Positions 23,779 through 35,767 are shown, counted from the first letter of the stretch. The stretch is DNA of 64,000 nucleotides from Epichloe hybrida (GCA_019022495.1 JAFEKR010000032.1:605423-669422), one strand, 5' to 3'. A program made the numbers and translations. Notes: generated by a model not told the origin, from the letters alone.

Positions 23779-25632
23779 TCAAACACCCAATAGAACAATG
23801 TTGGTCGCCATGCCGCTCTGCCCAGACAGCCTCACGCGACCATGGTCCAAAGTCCACGTCCCGCTGCCCCAAACCACGGCCTCTCTGCTCTTCACCACAA
23901 CGCCCTCGGGCAGCGAAACAGAAACCTCGCCATCAATGGCATCCTGCCCCGCGTTCACGACCGAGACGAGCACCCTCCCCTCGCCCACCCAGCACGCCGC
24001 ATCAACGGCAGCCTCGTGGGCCCCTGCTGCCCCCACGCGCACCGCCCTTGCCGTGACCACGAGGTCGCGGACGGGATCCCTCGACACCGCCGCGCCGAAC
24101 CTGCCCATGACCCTGCCGAGAGAGTCACTGAACGGCCAAAGCCACGCGGCAATCGCCTTGGCGCCGTGGTGAAGAGCCAGCGCAACCATGGCCACCTCCT
24201 CCTCGTCCGTGGGGTCCCTGAGCCAGTAGCCCTCCCCGTGGAACGCCTGCGGGTTGTGAGCCTTGGTCTTGGGCCACAGGCCCAGCCATTGCTCGTGCCG
24301 CGCCAGGCCGTCCAGCCGGTCGGACACGTCCTGCACGCCGCCCCGGCAGTTGTCGCAGCCGCAGTCGCCGTAGGTGGCGTTACAGGCGGTGCCCCATTTA
24401 CTAAAAGTGCCGTTGATGGCGACAGGGTACGCGTCCTCCATGATGAAGTCCGCGCCGGCCGTGTACTCCTTGAAGTGGAAGTCCTGGCAGTTGAGGGTGA
24501 CGGAGACGGGGTGGTAGGGGTCGAGTTGGCGGATCGCGTCGCGGGCCTGCGGGAGGAGGTCGAAGGGGTCTTGGTAGCCGTCTGGTCTGACCGGGCTGTT
24601 GTTAGTCTCTGCCTCTGCCTCTGCGTGAAAAATCGGAGGACCGTGGGACGTAATACTCATCGGCGCCCCAATACGAATACAACCCATCAAAGTCCCGAAT
24701 CTCGGAGACCTGCTCCCGCACGGCCGACAAGTTCTTATACGACCCCCTCAAGTCATACATGTACCGCAGTCCCAAGCCATCCATGTACGAATACACACCC
24801 CTCGAGTCCTGCACCGTCGTCAACGACACCATGCTGTTCATTCCCAGCTCCTGGTACGCCCTCACCTTGCTCGCATAGTCCCTGTCGCAGAGGAACCCGT
24901 CACAGGAGGCATAGTAGCCGATCGGCAGAAACGGCTCAAACACGCCGCCTGTCGCCGCGCTGCGGAACAGGATCCCCCCGTGCAGGTTGTCCAGCTTCGT
25001 AACGCTGCCCGTCTTCTTCTCGGGCAGGAAGACGACCTCGCTGGTGGCGGTGACGTTGCTGGCCCCGTCGGGGGTGGCCCCGAAGAGAACCACCTGGTAC
25101 GGTTCGAACCTGGGCCTGAGCCGCGTCAGGTTGAAGGCGAACAGGGTCCCGGCGGTGCCGACGTTGACGCGGCTGGAGACGAGGACGTCGTTGCTGGAGA
25201 CGAGTTTGATGGTGAAGACGACGGGAGGCGGGGACGGCCCGGTGAGCCGCGGCCATTTCTGGCCGTGCCATCTGGAGAGGTTGGCGTTCACAATGAAGTC
25301 GGCTTGCTTTTCGCTCTCGAGGTAGATGCTGTATCTGGGCTTGAGCTGGATGTTCAGGGCTGGACCGTCGGGGAGAGGTGCTGGCTCGACGGTCTGTCCG
25401 CCCGGCTCGAAACTGGGATATCTGTTTGGTGGGCATGAGTACTTTGTTTTTGCTTGGTTCAAGATGGGGGCTTGAGCTGGTCAGGATTCAGGATTCTGGA
25501 GTCAGGAGTGGCAGGCAGGTCTTACTGCGGCTGGTACGCCTTGCCGCACCATCGCGGCCATTCCGGATGGTTGCCCGTTTCCTGGGCGGCCGCGAGGCTG
25601 ATGAGCAGCGTGAGGGCAGTGATGAAGCCCAT
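23779..25632 (-). CDS. Secreted glycoside hydrolase-like protein
   Basis: Exons in order of translation: 25632-25526, 25421-24657, 24586-23779, giving 559 aa. All junctions keep frame (donors GTAAGA and GTATTA). The N-terminus MGFITALTLLISLAAAQ is a clear signal peptide. A beta-sandwich-like N-domain (about 40-190) precedes a TIM-barrel-like part: FLPIGYYASCDGFL, QELGMNSMVSL, MDGLGLRYMYDLRGSY, then SYWGADEPDG, which is positioned where many clan-A type glycosidases carry an acid residue after a beta-strand. Next come MEDAYPVA, HGEGYWLRDPTDEEE and a C-terminal beta domain. Several N-x-S/T sites fit secretion. I recall similar fungal proteins labelled only as a glycosidase-superfamily core, so substrate and CAZy class are open. 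Intron 2 holds a GAGGCA repeat. Confidence 0.8.
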
Positions 25633-25681
25633 GATGGCGGATGGCGGATGGCGGATGTGGATGTGGAAGGAAGGGCGAGGG

Positions 25682-25720
<39 letters not shown>

Positions 25721-27866
25721 GGTGCAGGAGGATTTCACAAAGGGAGCGGGCGGTGGGGCACATCGGCATTTCAGTCCATATCAGTCGTCGAGATCGGGCA
25801 TGTCGGCTGGATAATAAACTGCATTGCGTTCCTCCGTACGGAGTATGGAGTATGACACCCTGCTTGGAAAGGGTGAGGAATCAAATTATTCATACTTGCT
25901 TGGTCTTTGAAGCGGAGCTAAACGCGGCATCTACCTCGGATATTGAACAGACACTTGCTCACGTAATGATTAAAAAGTGTGTGGGCGGCTCAGGGCATTT
26001 CGACCAACAAGCTTCCAGCCCGACCTTTTTAAAAAGTCACTGGACAAGCTGGCGAGGCGGGTGGAGCTCGTGCCTGGTTGTTTGTTATTGTGGCAAGTGT
26101 CGGCGAATCACGGCGATATCCAGGGATAGCGCAGCCTTTCCCTGACAAAGATGACAGTTGGCTTGCACTGCCCTCCAGCTGTTTGGAGTTTGGAATTAAG
26201 AGTCTGTATCCAATTAGATAAAAGTGGATTAGAGGTACATGAGCTTGTGTGTAAATTAGCCAACAATAGTTGTACTAGCAATCTTTCTTAGTACCGCATT
26301 GTATACATAGGCCCCGCACGGTAATAGAGGACCAAGGAGATGGCTCCAGTTCTTTCGGCCGATATCCGCATGGATCAGGGGTAGAGCGTTATTAGAACTT
26401 CTGGGAGGACCAGACGTCGACAAGACGCGAAATACACTCGGTAATCCGCAGTAGCACAAGATACTCGTATCCCTCTGCTGGCAGTGGTGGCACCGAAGAT
26501 CCGACCAAGTTGAAGCCGTTGACGACGGCGGACAAGGTAGGCGCAGGAATCATCACGATGCTGTTCGTCTTGGGAGCTTTTGGAAGCACCGCTTTCATGC
26601 TTCTGGACCGCAGGTAGTAGATGATTGATGAAAACATGTAATTCCTATTGTATTATTCACTTCGCTATTTGGTCTCGCATTTACGAAGAGAGGAAGGGCG
26701 GACATCCGATCCTATTGTTTCTCCCCCACCCCAAAATGGGTTTTGGACATTGAAACGGCGTTACGAGACGACAAGCTGAGCGAGTTGAGCTCCAGCTCGA
26801 TACATTTCATGTGTTTTCGGGGAGAAGGTGTCTGGACCATGGCACTTTGCTGGCGTTTTCTATGTTCTTTTTTTTCTTCTCTTTGTACAACCTCCCTTAT
26901 ACACCGATGGAAATGTTGCGTTGCATCTAGGTACCCCTTGTAGCATATCATAGACATGTTGTCAGCATAAAGCAACAAATGATGAAGAGGAAATGCAATT
27001 TTGAAATCCCATTGCGAGGGTATCCGCACTGAATGTGGATGACGAGCAAAACCGGACCAGCCATGAGCGGACAATGTGACGGGGCGTATATAACCAGACT
27101 TGTGATATTCCCAGAGTGCAGTTCTTCTCCCTCGCCACCGAGGCCGGCAACGCGGCTGAGCGGACGGGCAGGGCCCCCGAGGGCCAGGACAGTCGGGACG
27201 AGTAGTGGCTTGACGATGGGTATGATGCCGTCATGGGAGATGGTGATTGTGGCATTGGTCTGAAGAGAGGCGCCCAAGGTATGTTGTGACGTTTCTCTTT
27301 TTACACGGTTTCACCTTTTCCACGGGGACAGAACCCTCGTCGACGCCTTGCACCCGTTTGTCGAGACGCCGGGGCCGACGAGACCAAGGGGATGGAGGCC
27401 AGTCTGGGGAGGACGGAGCGTGTATGTTGGCGGCAGGGAGTTCCTGACCCGGGAGCCGTTGGGCCGGTTTGCTTCTTCGCGGGGCTGGCTGGGTTGAACG
27501 GTGATGGCCACTGATGAGGGATGGATTGGAGAAGATCTAGATGGGTTGAGTATGGGGGGCGGCATCTTGCGCAGGAAGCCGGGAATTGTCGGGCGGGCTG
27601 ATCAGATTGTATTACGGAACGTTTGGACACGCTGCGAGATGGAGCGAGCGTATAATTGATACAGCATCTCAGTCCTCGTTGTGAGTTTCGTGAGGGGAAA
27701 CCGACATCGTTGCCACCACGCGAGCTACTGCTCTTGTTTGAACATGACTGGGATCCCATCAGCGAATCAAGCGACCAGCAGATCTCTCTCTCCACGCACC
27801 CGAGAAAAAAAAAAAAGAATCTGCTGAGAATCTCAGTTTGGCTACTTCTTCTTTTCAACGCCTCCT
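25633..27866. other. Intergenic with possible decayed coding remnants
   Basis: This lies upstream of the glycosidase-like gene and downstream of the damaged snRNP gene. It holds a GACA array (25683-25720), a TACGGAGTA motif (25837-25845), and patches richer in A/T (26160-26700). On the minus strand, 27277-26948 translates to a smooth stretch (ISHDGIIPIVKPLLVPTVLA) that looks coding but matches no family I know, and 26637-26392 also has an open frame. I cannot join them into a gene. They may be remnants or an unrecognised broken gene. Confidence 0.4.
25683..25720. repeat. GACA tetranucleotide microsatellite
   Basis: About nine copies of GACA in the upstream region of the glycosidase-like gene, 51-88 bases ahead of its start codon (on the minus strand it reads TGTC). 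It is likely in the 5' leader. Confidence 0.9.
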
Positions 27867-28531
27867 TCATTTCGCATACATTGGAACATCCCCCCGGCGC
27901 TCCAACCCTAACCTTAGAACGAGAATGACGCTGTCTCCTCGCAGGAACCTGTGTACATCGAACAGTCAGCATAAACGATGGCAAAAAAAATCCTTTCCTT
28001 CCTTCTTTCTTTGCCTCCCTCTTTCTCTCGTCCCCGTCTTCCAACTAGGGCAAGAACTCACATTTTGCTTTAATGAACCGGTCCTTGTTCACGGTCTGCC
28101 CTTCTTGCCATCCGCCAGCCGCGGCGTCTCCCGTCCACATCTCCTTGACGGTTGCCTCGAGCACCATGTTGCAGTGCCGGTCGAAGGCCTTGACGCGCGC
28201 GAGGCTTTGCGGTTGTTGCGGATGGAGATGAGGACGCAGGTGTGCGATCTGACGGCCGTTTGGGAGGATCGAGGGAGGGCCCGACGTGAACTCGTGCTCT
28301 TCGAGCTCGGCGATTTCGTACTCGCTGCTCGGATGGGATCATTGAGTTTTTTCTGATGTCGGCCGTTGTGCGAGATGGGGGGGATGGATGCCATGCGTCA
28401 TCGAGTTCGTTGCGGGGCTTGTTCAGCAGCTCCTGGGAGAATGTATGTTAGCTCTTGACTGGCTTGCGATGAGCCGGGTGGTTTTTTTTTTCACCGAGGA
28501 CGTGAACGTACTGGATCTTAGGGTCTGCCAT
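27867..28531 (-). pseudogene. smd2: Small nuclear ribonucleoprotein Sm D2, damaged copy
   Basis: The Sm-D2 protein is readable in pieces: MADPKIQ at 28531, ELLNKPRNEL, EYEIAELEEHEFTSG, QTAVRSHTCVLISIRNNRK, RVKAFDRHCNMVLE (Sm1 core), a VNKDRF block and FLRGDSVILVL (Sm2). Two intron joints are right in place but lack one G each, and the exons need about five more small indels, most in homopolymers, to stay in frame: extra base at CTCCCAAACGG, missing near AAAGCCTCG, extra G in ACGGGAG, missing G in ACCGTG, extra AA in ATTAAAGC. The last intron (GTGAGT to ACAG, ending near 27950) is intact. Sm D2 is a core spliceosome subunit and essential, so either an intact copy exists elsewhere or these are sequencing errors. 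The C-terminal end point is uncertain. Confidence 0.7.
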
Positions 28532-29637
28532 GATGGGGAATGTGTCAGTATCAGAATGGTAGTTGAGGTTTCAGGCAGCACGATCGCGACGAGACTCAGA
28601 GGGTCGAAAAGGTTGGAGAGGTTGCCTGGGTGTGCGCTCTGATTGGCTGGTGCTGATAAAGTGGAGCTTGGCAGTGGTTTTTCTTTTTTGCAGCTTGCTG
28701 CAGAGAATCCGTTGACACCCCCCTCTTCTCTCCCTTTCTGTTTCGCAGCCTGTTTGCGTATTGGTTCTTCAGGTGTCATCACTTGCCAAAGGTCACTATA
28801 ATCATAGTGGAAGTGGTTTTCTGGTATTTAAACTTTCAACAGATCTGCAAAAAAAAAAACCAAATTAAGCCTGACATAAATCTGTCTCTTGCTGATGTGG
28901 GTTATTCTGCGGGACAAGATATCCCTCTTCAGGTCGCATTGATACAAGCATCACTGACTGAGTACACCGAAGAAGCGAGTTGCCCTTGAAGCCCCCTGGT
29001 CTCGTCTGATGTTTGGCTGACAGTAGCAGGGGCTACTTGAATCAAGGCATTCGGGAGAATAGTAGATGATTAGCTTGAATACTTGGCCGTGGTTGCCTTG
29101 CCCGCACCGATTTCAGGGCTGATCTGAAGGCGTAAGGAGGACGGGTGAAGATAACCAGAGGAATTGTGAAGTTGCCCGGCGCTCGCTATGCGCGCAGCTT
29201 CTGCTCCCCCGTTTTAAAAGGGCAGGCCATGTTCACGCGTCGGCATCGCCATCAAGCGATGAATGGATGAATGGGTTGGCGAACGGGCGCTCCTGCTTTA
29301 CAGCCTGTCCTTGGCCGTAGGACAACCGAGATGGTTGAATGAATGACGTGAAGTAGATAACGCGCTCACTGCTGTGGCTGGAGCTGATGTGGCGTTGGAC
29401 AAGGCGTCATCACAGAACTTAAACTCAATGAAGTTGCTGGAGTTGGAGAATATTACGCAAAAGCGAAATTGGCGCTCTATTTCGAGTCTGAAACGGTTCG
29501 AGCTATTCTATCTTTAGAGCACATGATGAATGAAAAAAAAAGACTGATTAAGGCGGATCCAATAAAGAACAAACATCCTCGTAACCCACGGTTTGCCAAC
29601 CAGACCCATCATCCTCGAGATTGCTGAGTAGAGAAAG
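28532..29637. other. Intergenic between Sm D2 and SMP-30-like gene
   Basis: No gene is supported. Open frames are under 90 codons with no recognisable content. The stretch has A-runs (28847-28858, 29532-29540), and it contains the Sm D2 promoter on its left side. Confidence 0.55.
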
Positions 29638-30648
29638 CTACAGTCCCGTCTTGAGAGTGATTGCTAAAATTTTTGCTCCTTCCGTCATATTAGTTATCGG
29701 ACGCCCCAGCCCTCCAGATGTTGTAGCGTACAGCAGGATTTTCCCTGGCCACTCTCCTCCAATAGCAAGAGCAGTCAGCGCCTCCTGTGCAACGTCCTCT
29801 AGCCCCCCTGCCACGATCTTACTCTCCCCAGTCTTTGCATCAGAGAAGATGACAGTGTTGTCTGAGCTCGTGGTGGTATAGATATTTCCTCGACGATCGA
29901 TGACCAAGTTATCTACGGCGGAAGTGACAATCTTGGATAGATCGGCAACTAGCTGAGGAACTGCATTCGGGACAGGCTTTCCTGATGCCGTGATGGGAAC
30001 TTTGTACACTGCGGTCAAGTCGCTGTTGGTCCAATAGAGATGTGACTGGTAGATTTTGAGGACGTTGACACCGGTCCAGCAGCATGGCGGAGCCCTCAGT
30101 TCCTCATATGACCAGAGCCCTTGCTCGAAACGGCCACTGAACACATCGAGTCTACCTATGACACCGGCCAAGCTGTCGGCGATGAAGACGACGCCAGGGT
30201 GTGCGTCGGAGCTTGTGATGCCGTTTGCCGTGATGCTAGAGGGTCCCAGGGCAGCAATCCTTCGAAGTTTGACCTCGTCATCGAAGAACTGTAAAGTGTA
30301 CGCTGTGAAATGTCCGGGGATTGGATGTTCAACGTCGCTGAAGTTACCTCCGAGAACCACGTAGCTCTCGAGCCCACCGATGTTGTGGACCCGCGTAATG
30401 CTCACGGCAGCGTTGCCGGAGGGCAAAGAGGTGACCAGTTCAAGGGAAGTGTTGCGGGAATTTGGGGTTTTCACTGTCCATATGTTTGGTTCGCGATAAA
30501 GCTGCGTTGCTAGAATGGCTCCATTTGGGCGCACGAGAATGTTTTCCAGCCATGTTCCGTTGGCAAGTTGCCCCAACGTACGACGACGAGGGGTTTCGGC
30601 CGACACAATGACTGCGAGGTAGGCTGATATGACTGCAGAGAAGAGCAT
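29638..30648 (-). CDS. Secreted SMP-30/gluconolactonase-like beta-propeller protein
   Basis: A single-exon gene of 336 aa. The Met at 30648 opens a good signal peptide (MLFSAVISAYLAVIVSAE). The rest reads as a six-bladed beta-propeller of the SMP-30/lactonase type: repeated strands such as WLENILVRPNGAILAT, NGITSSDAHPGVVFIADS, NVLKIYQSHLYWTNSDLTAV, AVDNLVIDRRGNIYTTT and ILLYATTSGGL. WxNxL and D-N-L type motifs provide the usual calcium-pocket acid/amide residues. N-glycosylation sites are present. Family knowledge: fungal extracellular members are calcium-dependent lactonase- or esterase-like proteins, often next to secondary metabolism or carbohydrate genes, with unknown substrates. There is no neighbour on the same strand within 1 kb. 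Confidence 0.85.
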   Translation of the reverse strand: MLFSAVISAYLAVIVSAETPRRRTLGQLANGTWLENILVRPNGAILATQLYREPNIWTVKTPNSRNTSLELVTSLPSGNAAVSITRVHNIGGLESYVVLGGNFSDVEHPIPGHFTAYTLQFFDDEVKLRRIAALGPSSITANGITSSDAHPGVVFIADSLAGVIGRLDVFSGRFEQGLWSYEELRAPPCCWTGVNVLKIYQSHLYWTNSDLTAVYKVPITASGKPVPNAVPQLVADLSKIVTSAVDNLVIDRRGNIYTTTSSDNTVIFSDAKTGESKIVAGGLEDVAQEALTALAIGGEWPGKILLYATTSGGLGRPITNMTEGAKILAITLKTGL

Positions 30649-32143
30649 GGTTTCGATTTCGATGAATTGGCAGACGGGAAACAGGAAGGAAAGAGTCCTG
30701 CTGTTGGGAGCCTGGAAAACCCCACGGCAGATTTACCCGACCATGACTTGAACGAACTTGCTTGTGTCATGGTGATGGGGGCACAGTGCCCTACATATAA
30801 CGGTGCCGAGTGTCTGCATTTAACGCGCATTGTTCCCGTTGAGTAAAGGAGATCGTGGCCGCAGTCCTTCTAGTTTCTCTTCATGCACTACCTGGGGGAA
30901 GCTCGGGGAAACTAGGCCACAAGGTAAAATAGCCTTGGCTGATGAGTAAAGTACGCCTATTTAAAAAAAAAAAAAAAAAAAAAAATCTTACACAAATCTA
31001 AGTCCCGGTCTCAAGCGGATAGCTGATTGGCTTAATTCCCCCTGTCAATACCGCTAGCAGGGTGCAGCGCCAATTCGTCAGGGGTGCCCGCCGCTAGACC
31101 CACTTGTCGTTTATTCGTCCACATTTGATTTCTCTCATCTCATGGGGCTAACCACCCAAACCTTGTTTCGACCTCGCAACCGAGGACGAGCGCTGCATCA
31201 CAAGACCGCCCGACCGATCGACAACCGGGTACTCGGCTCACTCGTTGCGGCGAGATGTGCTTCGGAGGCCGGTTTCCCCAAGAAATCATTCACGGGTAGC
31301 ACCGCCACCGGTAAGGCGATCCAGCGAGCAGCGACCTCCTGATCCTGTTATTTACCTTGAATCCGCAAGACTAATATCGGCCAGACGCGGTTGCTCGTCC
31401 AATATCGAGCTTCATAAATCATACATAATATCATACATAATACCCAAATGACTCGGTCCACTGAGCCGCCAAGTCTTCCGTGGTTCCACAGAAGCCATAT
31501 TTGGAGCAGCAGACGTTGAATGGGCAGATGCTCGCTGCTGGAGCTCGGCAAAATGCCAACTCCCCAATCCCGGATCACACTGCGACTTGAATTGGTTTCA
31601 CAAGTTCACAACCAGCGACCACAAGTTTTCAGACAAGCGTTTAGATGATGGAGCTCGACGACCTCCACTCCATCCACTTTGCCGAGTTGGACTTCAAATT
31701 TATTGTTGGCTCTGGGCTGCAACACGTGGTGTCACGACTCACGACTCACGACTCACAACGACCTTTGGGTTGCTTGGCGCATCCACATATGACGGAGCGT
31801 GCAGAAAATATGTTGGTCTTGGCACATATTAGTGTGGTTCTGTTGGAGAGCCTTGTCCTAGCAACCTCATGGGCACGTCATGTAACCGAGAGTACATAAC
31901 TCGGTTACAGCTCTGGCCAAGATTCTCTGAGAGTAAGTACCATGTGAGAATACATGCATCGTTTCTGAAATCCGGCAAGTTGCCAACGGCTCTTGCTGGG
32001 CCTTTGTTTTTGTCGTTCTGATATCATCCCACTTGTGAAGTCCAATACTACTTGATACTAACTAACAGCCCTCTTTTGCCCTTTGGTCGCTCATTCAGCT
32101 TCATCTCCTGCTGCGCTTCGACGACGACGACGACGACTTAGCC
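30649..32143. other. Divergent intergenic region, SMP-30-like and GH55 genes
   Basis: No gene is supported. It contains an A-run of about 24 bases (30964-30985), a TCATACATAATA duplication (31418-31440), a triple ACGACTC repeat (31733-31755) and a GAC microsatellite (32120-32136) in the GH55 leader. Confidence 0.55.
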
Positions 32144-35100
32144 ATGGCTACTCATCACTTGTTCTCGGTTCACTCTCTTTCGCTTTCGTTTCTGCTGTCG
32201 TCTGTTCTCATTACATTTGCCTTGGCATTCGGTCAACATGGCCATGCCGTATCCGATTCAAGTCTTCGCAGGACTGACGCGGGAGGCGGCCAAGACATGG
32301 GTCATAAAGCTGCATTATCCCATAACAAGACGAGAGAGGATGCGAAGTCACTTGTTGAGCAGGCTTTGCCCGCTTTACGAGCAGCCAACAGGAACCGCCT
32401 GCAAAACCCACGGTTGAACAAATTGGAGTTCCCACCAGCCGTGACACCAGACGCGTCACATCCGGTTTCCCTTGTCCGCGAAGGATATCGGAGAAGAGAC
32501 ACAACAAACTTCCCTGTCGTCGATTACGTCGTACCTGATAAGTTGATCCGCGCTGCAGCAATAGTTGCCGAGCTCACCAAGCATCACACTGCGAGTATGG
32601 AACAGCAGCAAGCCACTGTGGCATCTCTCAAGGCACAGCATTGGTCGGCAAAGCATGACGCGAACAATTCTCCTTTGATCTCTCGAAAGCGACATGCCGG
32701 CGAGTTTTGGATGGAGTCGATGAACATGAACGGTCGCGCAACTTCTGCTGGAGACAATTACGAGGTGCCGCCCAATCCCTCCGAGTCCCTGCGACAAGCC
32801 CCAGCTATTAGCTAGCTTTGGTCGCTCATAAAGAATCTTGCAGGTTTTTCGCAACGTTTACGACTATGGCGCAAAGGGAGACGGTGTTACTGATGACACC
32901 GCGGCCATCAATCGCGCTATCAGCGATGGTGATCGGTGCGGGCGTCTATGCGGATCAAGCACCGAAAAGCCAGCAGTGATTTACTTTCCCAGTGGCACGT
33001 ATCTCGTGAGCTCTTCCATCATTCAGTATTACAACACTCAGTTTTTGGGAAATGTGAGTTCATCGACTTTCACCCGACCGTTCATCTCTGGCCAGGCTGA
33101 CGCGTTTTTCAGCCAGTAAATCGCCCCATTATTCTAGCAGCCAAGAGTTTCGTCGGTCTGGGAGTCATGTCTTCCAACGTCTACGTGGAAGGGGGGGGCG
33201 GGGCTTCCTGGTGAGTGCCACCGAGTGGTGGTTTTTATTTATTTATTTTTTTGTTTTTGTTTCAAATCACAGTGTGCCTACTCCAAGGAGTCTATGGGCT
33301 GAAATTCTTTTCCAACAGGTATATTCCACAGAATAATTTCCAAAGATCTATCCGCAACTTTGTCATTGATATCACGAATACGAACCCCGACGCATACGTG
33401 TGCGGGATTCATTGGCAAGTGGCGCAAGCCACCGACCTTACCAGGATTGACTTTTATATGAAGCCGGGGACGACCCAGCAGGTTTGAGCTTGCCATTTCC
33501 CCAAAGCTGGAATGAAGTTTCTAATGAATTGTCTTGCAGGGCATATTCATGGAGAATGGAAGTGGTGGTTCCATGTCAGAGCTGTACTTTCAGGGAGGTA
33601 ACCTCGGGTAAGACGACGCTGTCATCCTTGCTTTTCTCTCCTTCTCAAGCGTCTAGATATGCAGCAAGACAATATATCATGCCGCCACTGGATGTTGCTC
33701 CGAGAACGGCTGTTGAGACTAACGTTCCTGAACTGACCTCGGTCTCGTCGTCAGAGCATATTTCGGTAACCAACAATTCACGAGTCGAAATCTGCTATTC
33801 TTCAATTGTAAGACGGCGGTTCAGATTCACTGGGATTGGGCGTGGTCGATGCATAACATTGCCATCATCGGATCAAAAGACCTATCGCAAACAGGAATAG
33901 TCATTGTCGGTGGCGTAAGTGGACGTTTCCATCACCAAAACACATGTACGATGAACTTTGATTGACATTCTGGGGGGGGGGGGGGGTTTTGGTACAGGCG
34001 GGGGGACCAGGTGGCACCGGTCAAGGAGCTACTGGCTCATTCGTGCTTCTCGACTCCAAGTTCACCGATCTGAGCGTCGGGATTCGCACAAGTCTGCTGC
34101 AAGAGAACTCAACGTCAATGCTGGTGCAGAACTGCAGATTCCAAAGAACCAAAGCAATTATCAAGGACGTCGTCACGGAAGCCGATCTGATCCCGGGAGG
34201 GGAGGACAAAGTTGTCGAGTCTTGGGGGTTCGGAAAAATGGTCCACAAGGATGTCGAAGCGTCGCAGTTCCAGAACGGAAGGAACATACCGGCAGCGAAC
34301 AGAACGAGCGGCCTGACTGTTTCGCCGTTCGGCAACATCTTTTCTCGAAGCGCGCCCACATATCAGGACGTTCTCGGATCGAGCTTCATCAACATCAAGT
34401 CGATGGGCGCCAAGGGCGACCATGCGACAGATGACACAGCCACCATCAACCGAGTTCTGGAGCATGCGGCAAACGCTGGATCCATAGTGTTTTTCCCTTA
34501 CGGCGCCTACGTCGTTTCGGATACGATCAATATCCCAGTGGGCTCGAGAATTGTCGGCCAAGTCTGGCCGATGATCATCGGCGTGGGCGCGAAGTTCCAA
34601 GACGAGCGGCAGCCCAGGCCTGTGGTCAGAGTGGGGAAGCCTGGAGACTCGGGTGTTGTCGAGATATCTGACATGCTGTTCACGGCATACGCAGGCTCAG
34701 TTGGTGCGGTAGTCGTTGAGTGGAACGTTCACGAGAGTACTCAAGGATCGGCGGCCATGTGGAGTACGTACAAGCAAATTAACTCATCTCAGATCTGATC
34801 TGATCTGCCCGCCGAGTTGTTCCCAAGCTAATCAATCCTGTTGTCACGTCACGTCACTGGTCAGACTCACCCATCAGAGTTGGAGGCACCGTCAAGAGCG
34901 GCTTGCAAGCTCGTGATTGCCCGAAAAACACGGGCAGAGTCAACAGACACTGCGTTGGGGCAGCTCTACTTCTACATCTTACACGGTCCTCGAGCGCATA
35001 TCTCGAGAACATCTGGGCATGGACGGCTGGTGAGACAGACTTTAGCAACGTTGCCGCCACCACGTCGCTAACGACGATCTAGATCATGACCTAGACGTCA

Positions 35101-35767
35101 CCGAGCAGACCCAGATCGATGTTTACGTTGGAAGAGGTAATGGGTTCCGTTGACGCAATCAAACTTTGACACATACACGGTTACGGGGATGCATCTGACA
35201 TTTGTACATTTCCCAAAAGGGATACTCATTGAGAGCCGCAAGCCGACATGGCTCTGGGGGACAGCTTCGGAGCACAATGTCCTGTATCAATACCAGCTGT
35301 CCAATGCCAAGAACATCTTCCTGGGCATGATACAGACAGAAACGCCGTATTATCAGCCCAGCCCTCGCGCGCCCGCCCCATTCACCACCGGCATCTTCCC
35401 AAACGACCCCGCCTTCGAGGACTGTTCTGCGACGGACCTGAGATGCGCCATGGCGTGGGCTCTCCGAATTGTTGACTCGACGGGAATCCATGTATACAGC
35501 GCAGGGTTGTACAGCTTCTTCTCGAACTACTCCCAAGCTTGCCTCGGCAGCGAGGACTGCCAAACCTCGGCAGTCCAGATTAAGCAGAGCTCCAACGTCT
35601 GGATATACTCACTCGCCACCAAGGCGATGAAGCAAATGGTAAGCCTGGTAAACTCGTCCGCCACACCAGCCGCGCAGAACCAGAACGGCTTTCTGTCATC
35701 CCTTGTTGCCTGGCTGGCCGGGTCGGAAGAGGAAATCGGCATGCCGCCCCTGCATCATGAATCATGA
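32144..35767 (+). CDS. Secreted GH55 exo-beta-1,3-glucanase
   Basis: Exons 32144-32764, 32844-33053, 33113-33210, 33319-33481, 33540-33607, 33755-33914, 33998-34763, 34865-35029, 35083-35136 and 35220-35767 give 950 aa; every junction is GT-AG and in frame. The signal peptide (about 1-29, MATHHLFSVHSLSLSFLLSS) is followed by a 180-residue N-terminal extension. Two beta-helix domains follow, each opening with the family signature: NVYDYGAKGDGVTDDTAAIN near 210 and MGAKGDHATDDTATINRVLE near 525. Later landmarks are YFPSGTYLVSS, WDWAWSMHNIAI, YLENIWAWTADHDLD and ESRKPTWLWGTASEHNVLYQ, which contain the Trp/Glu-rich cleft typical of GH55. Role: hydrolysis of laminarin-type beta-1,3-glucan outside the cell, in wall remodelling or attack on fungal or plant glucan. 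The gene appears intact, unlike the next one. Confidence 0.92.

Noticed and set aside
23842..25002. 386-codon plus-strand frame
   Set aside because: It is the complement of the glycosidase-like gene, whose minus-strand frames have a signal peptide and clean splices.
22646..30648. Secondary metabolite cluster
   Set aside because: An ABM-type protein and an SMP-30-like protein can occur in such clusters, but there is no synthase, transporter, P450 or regulator in the window near them.
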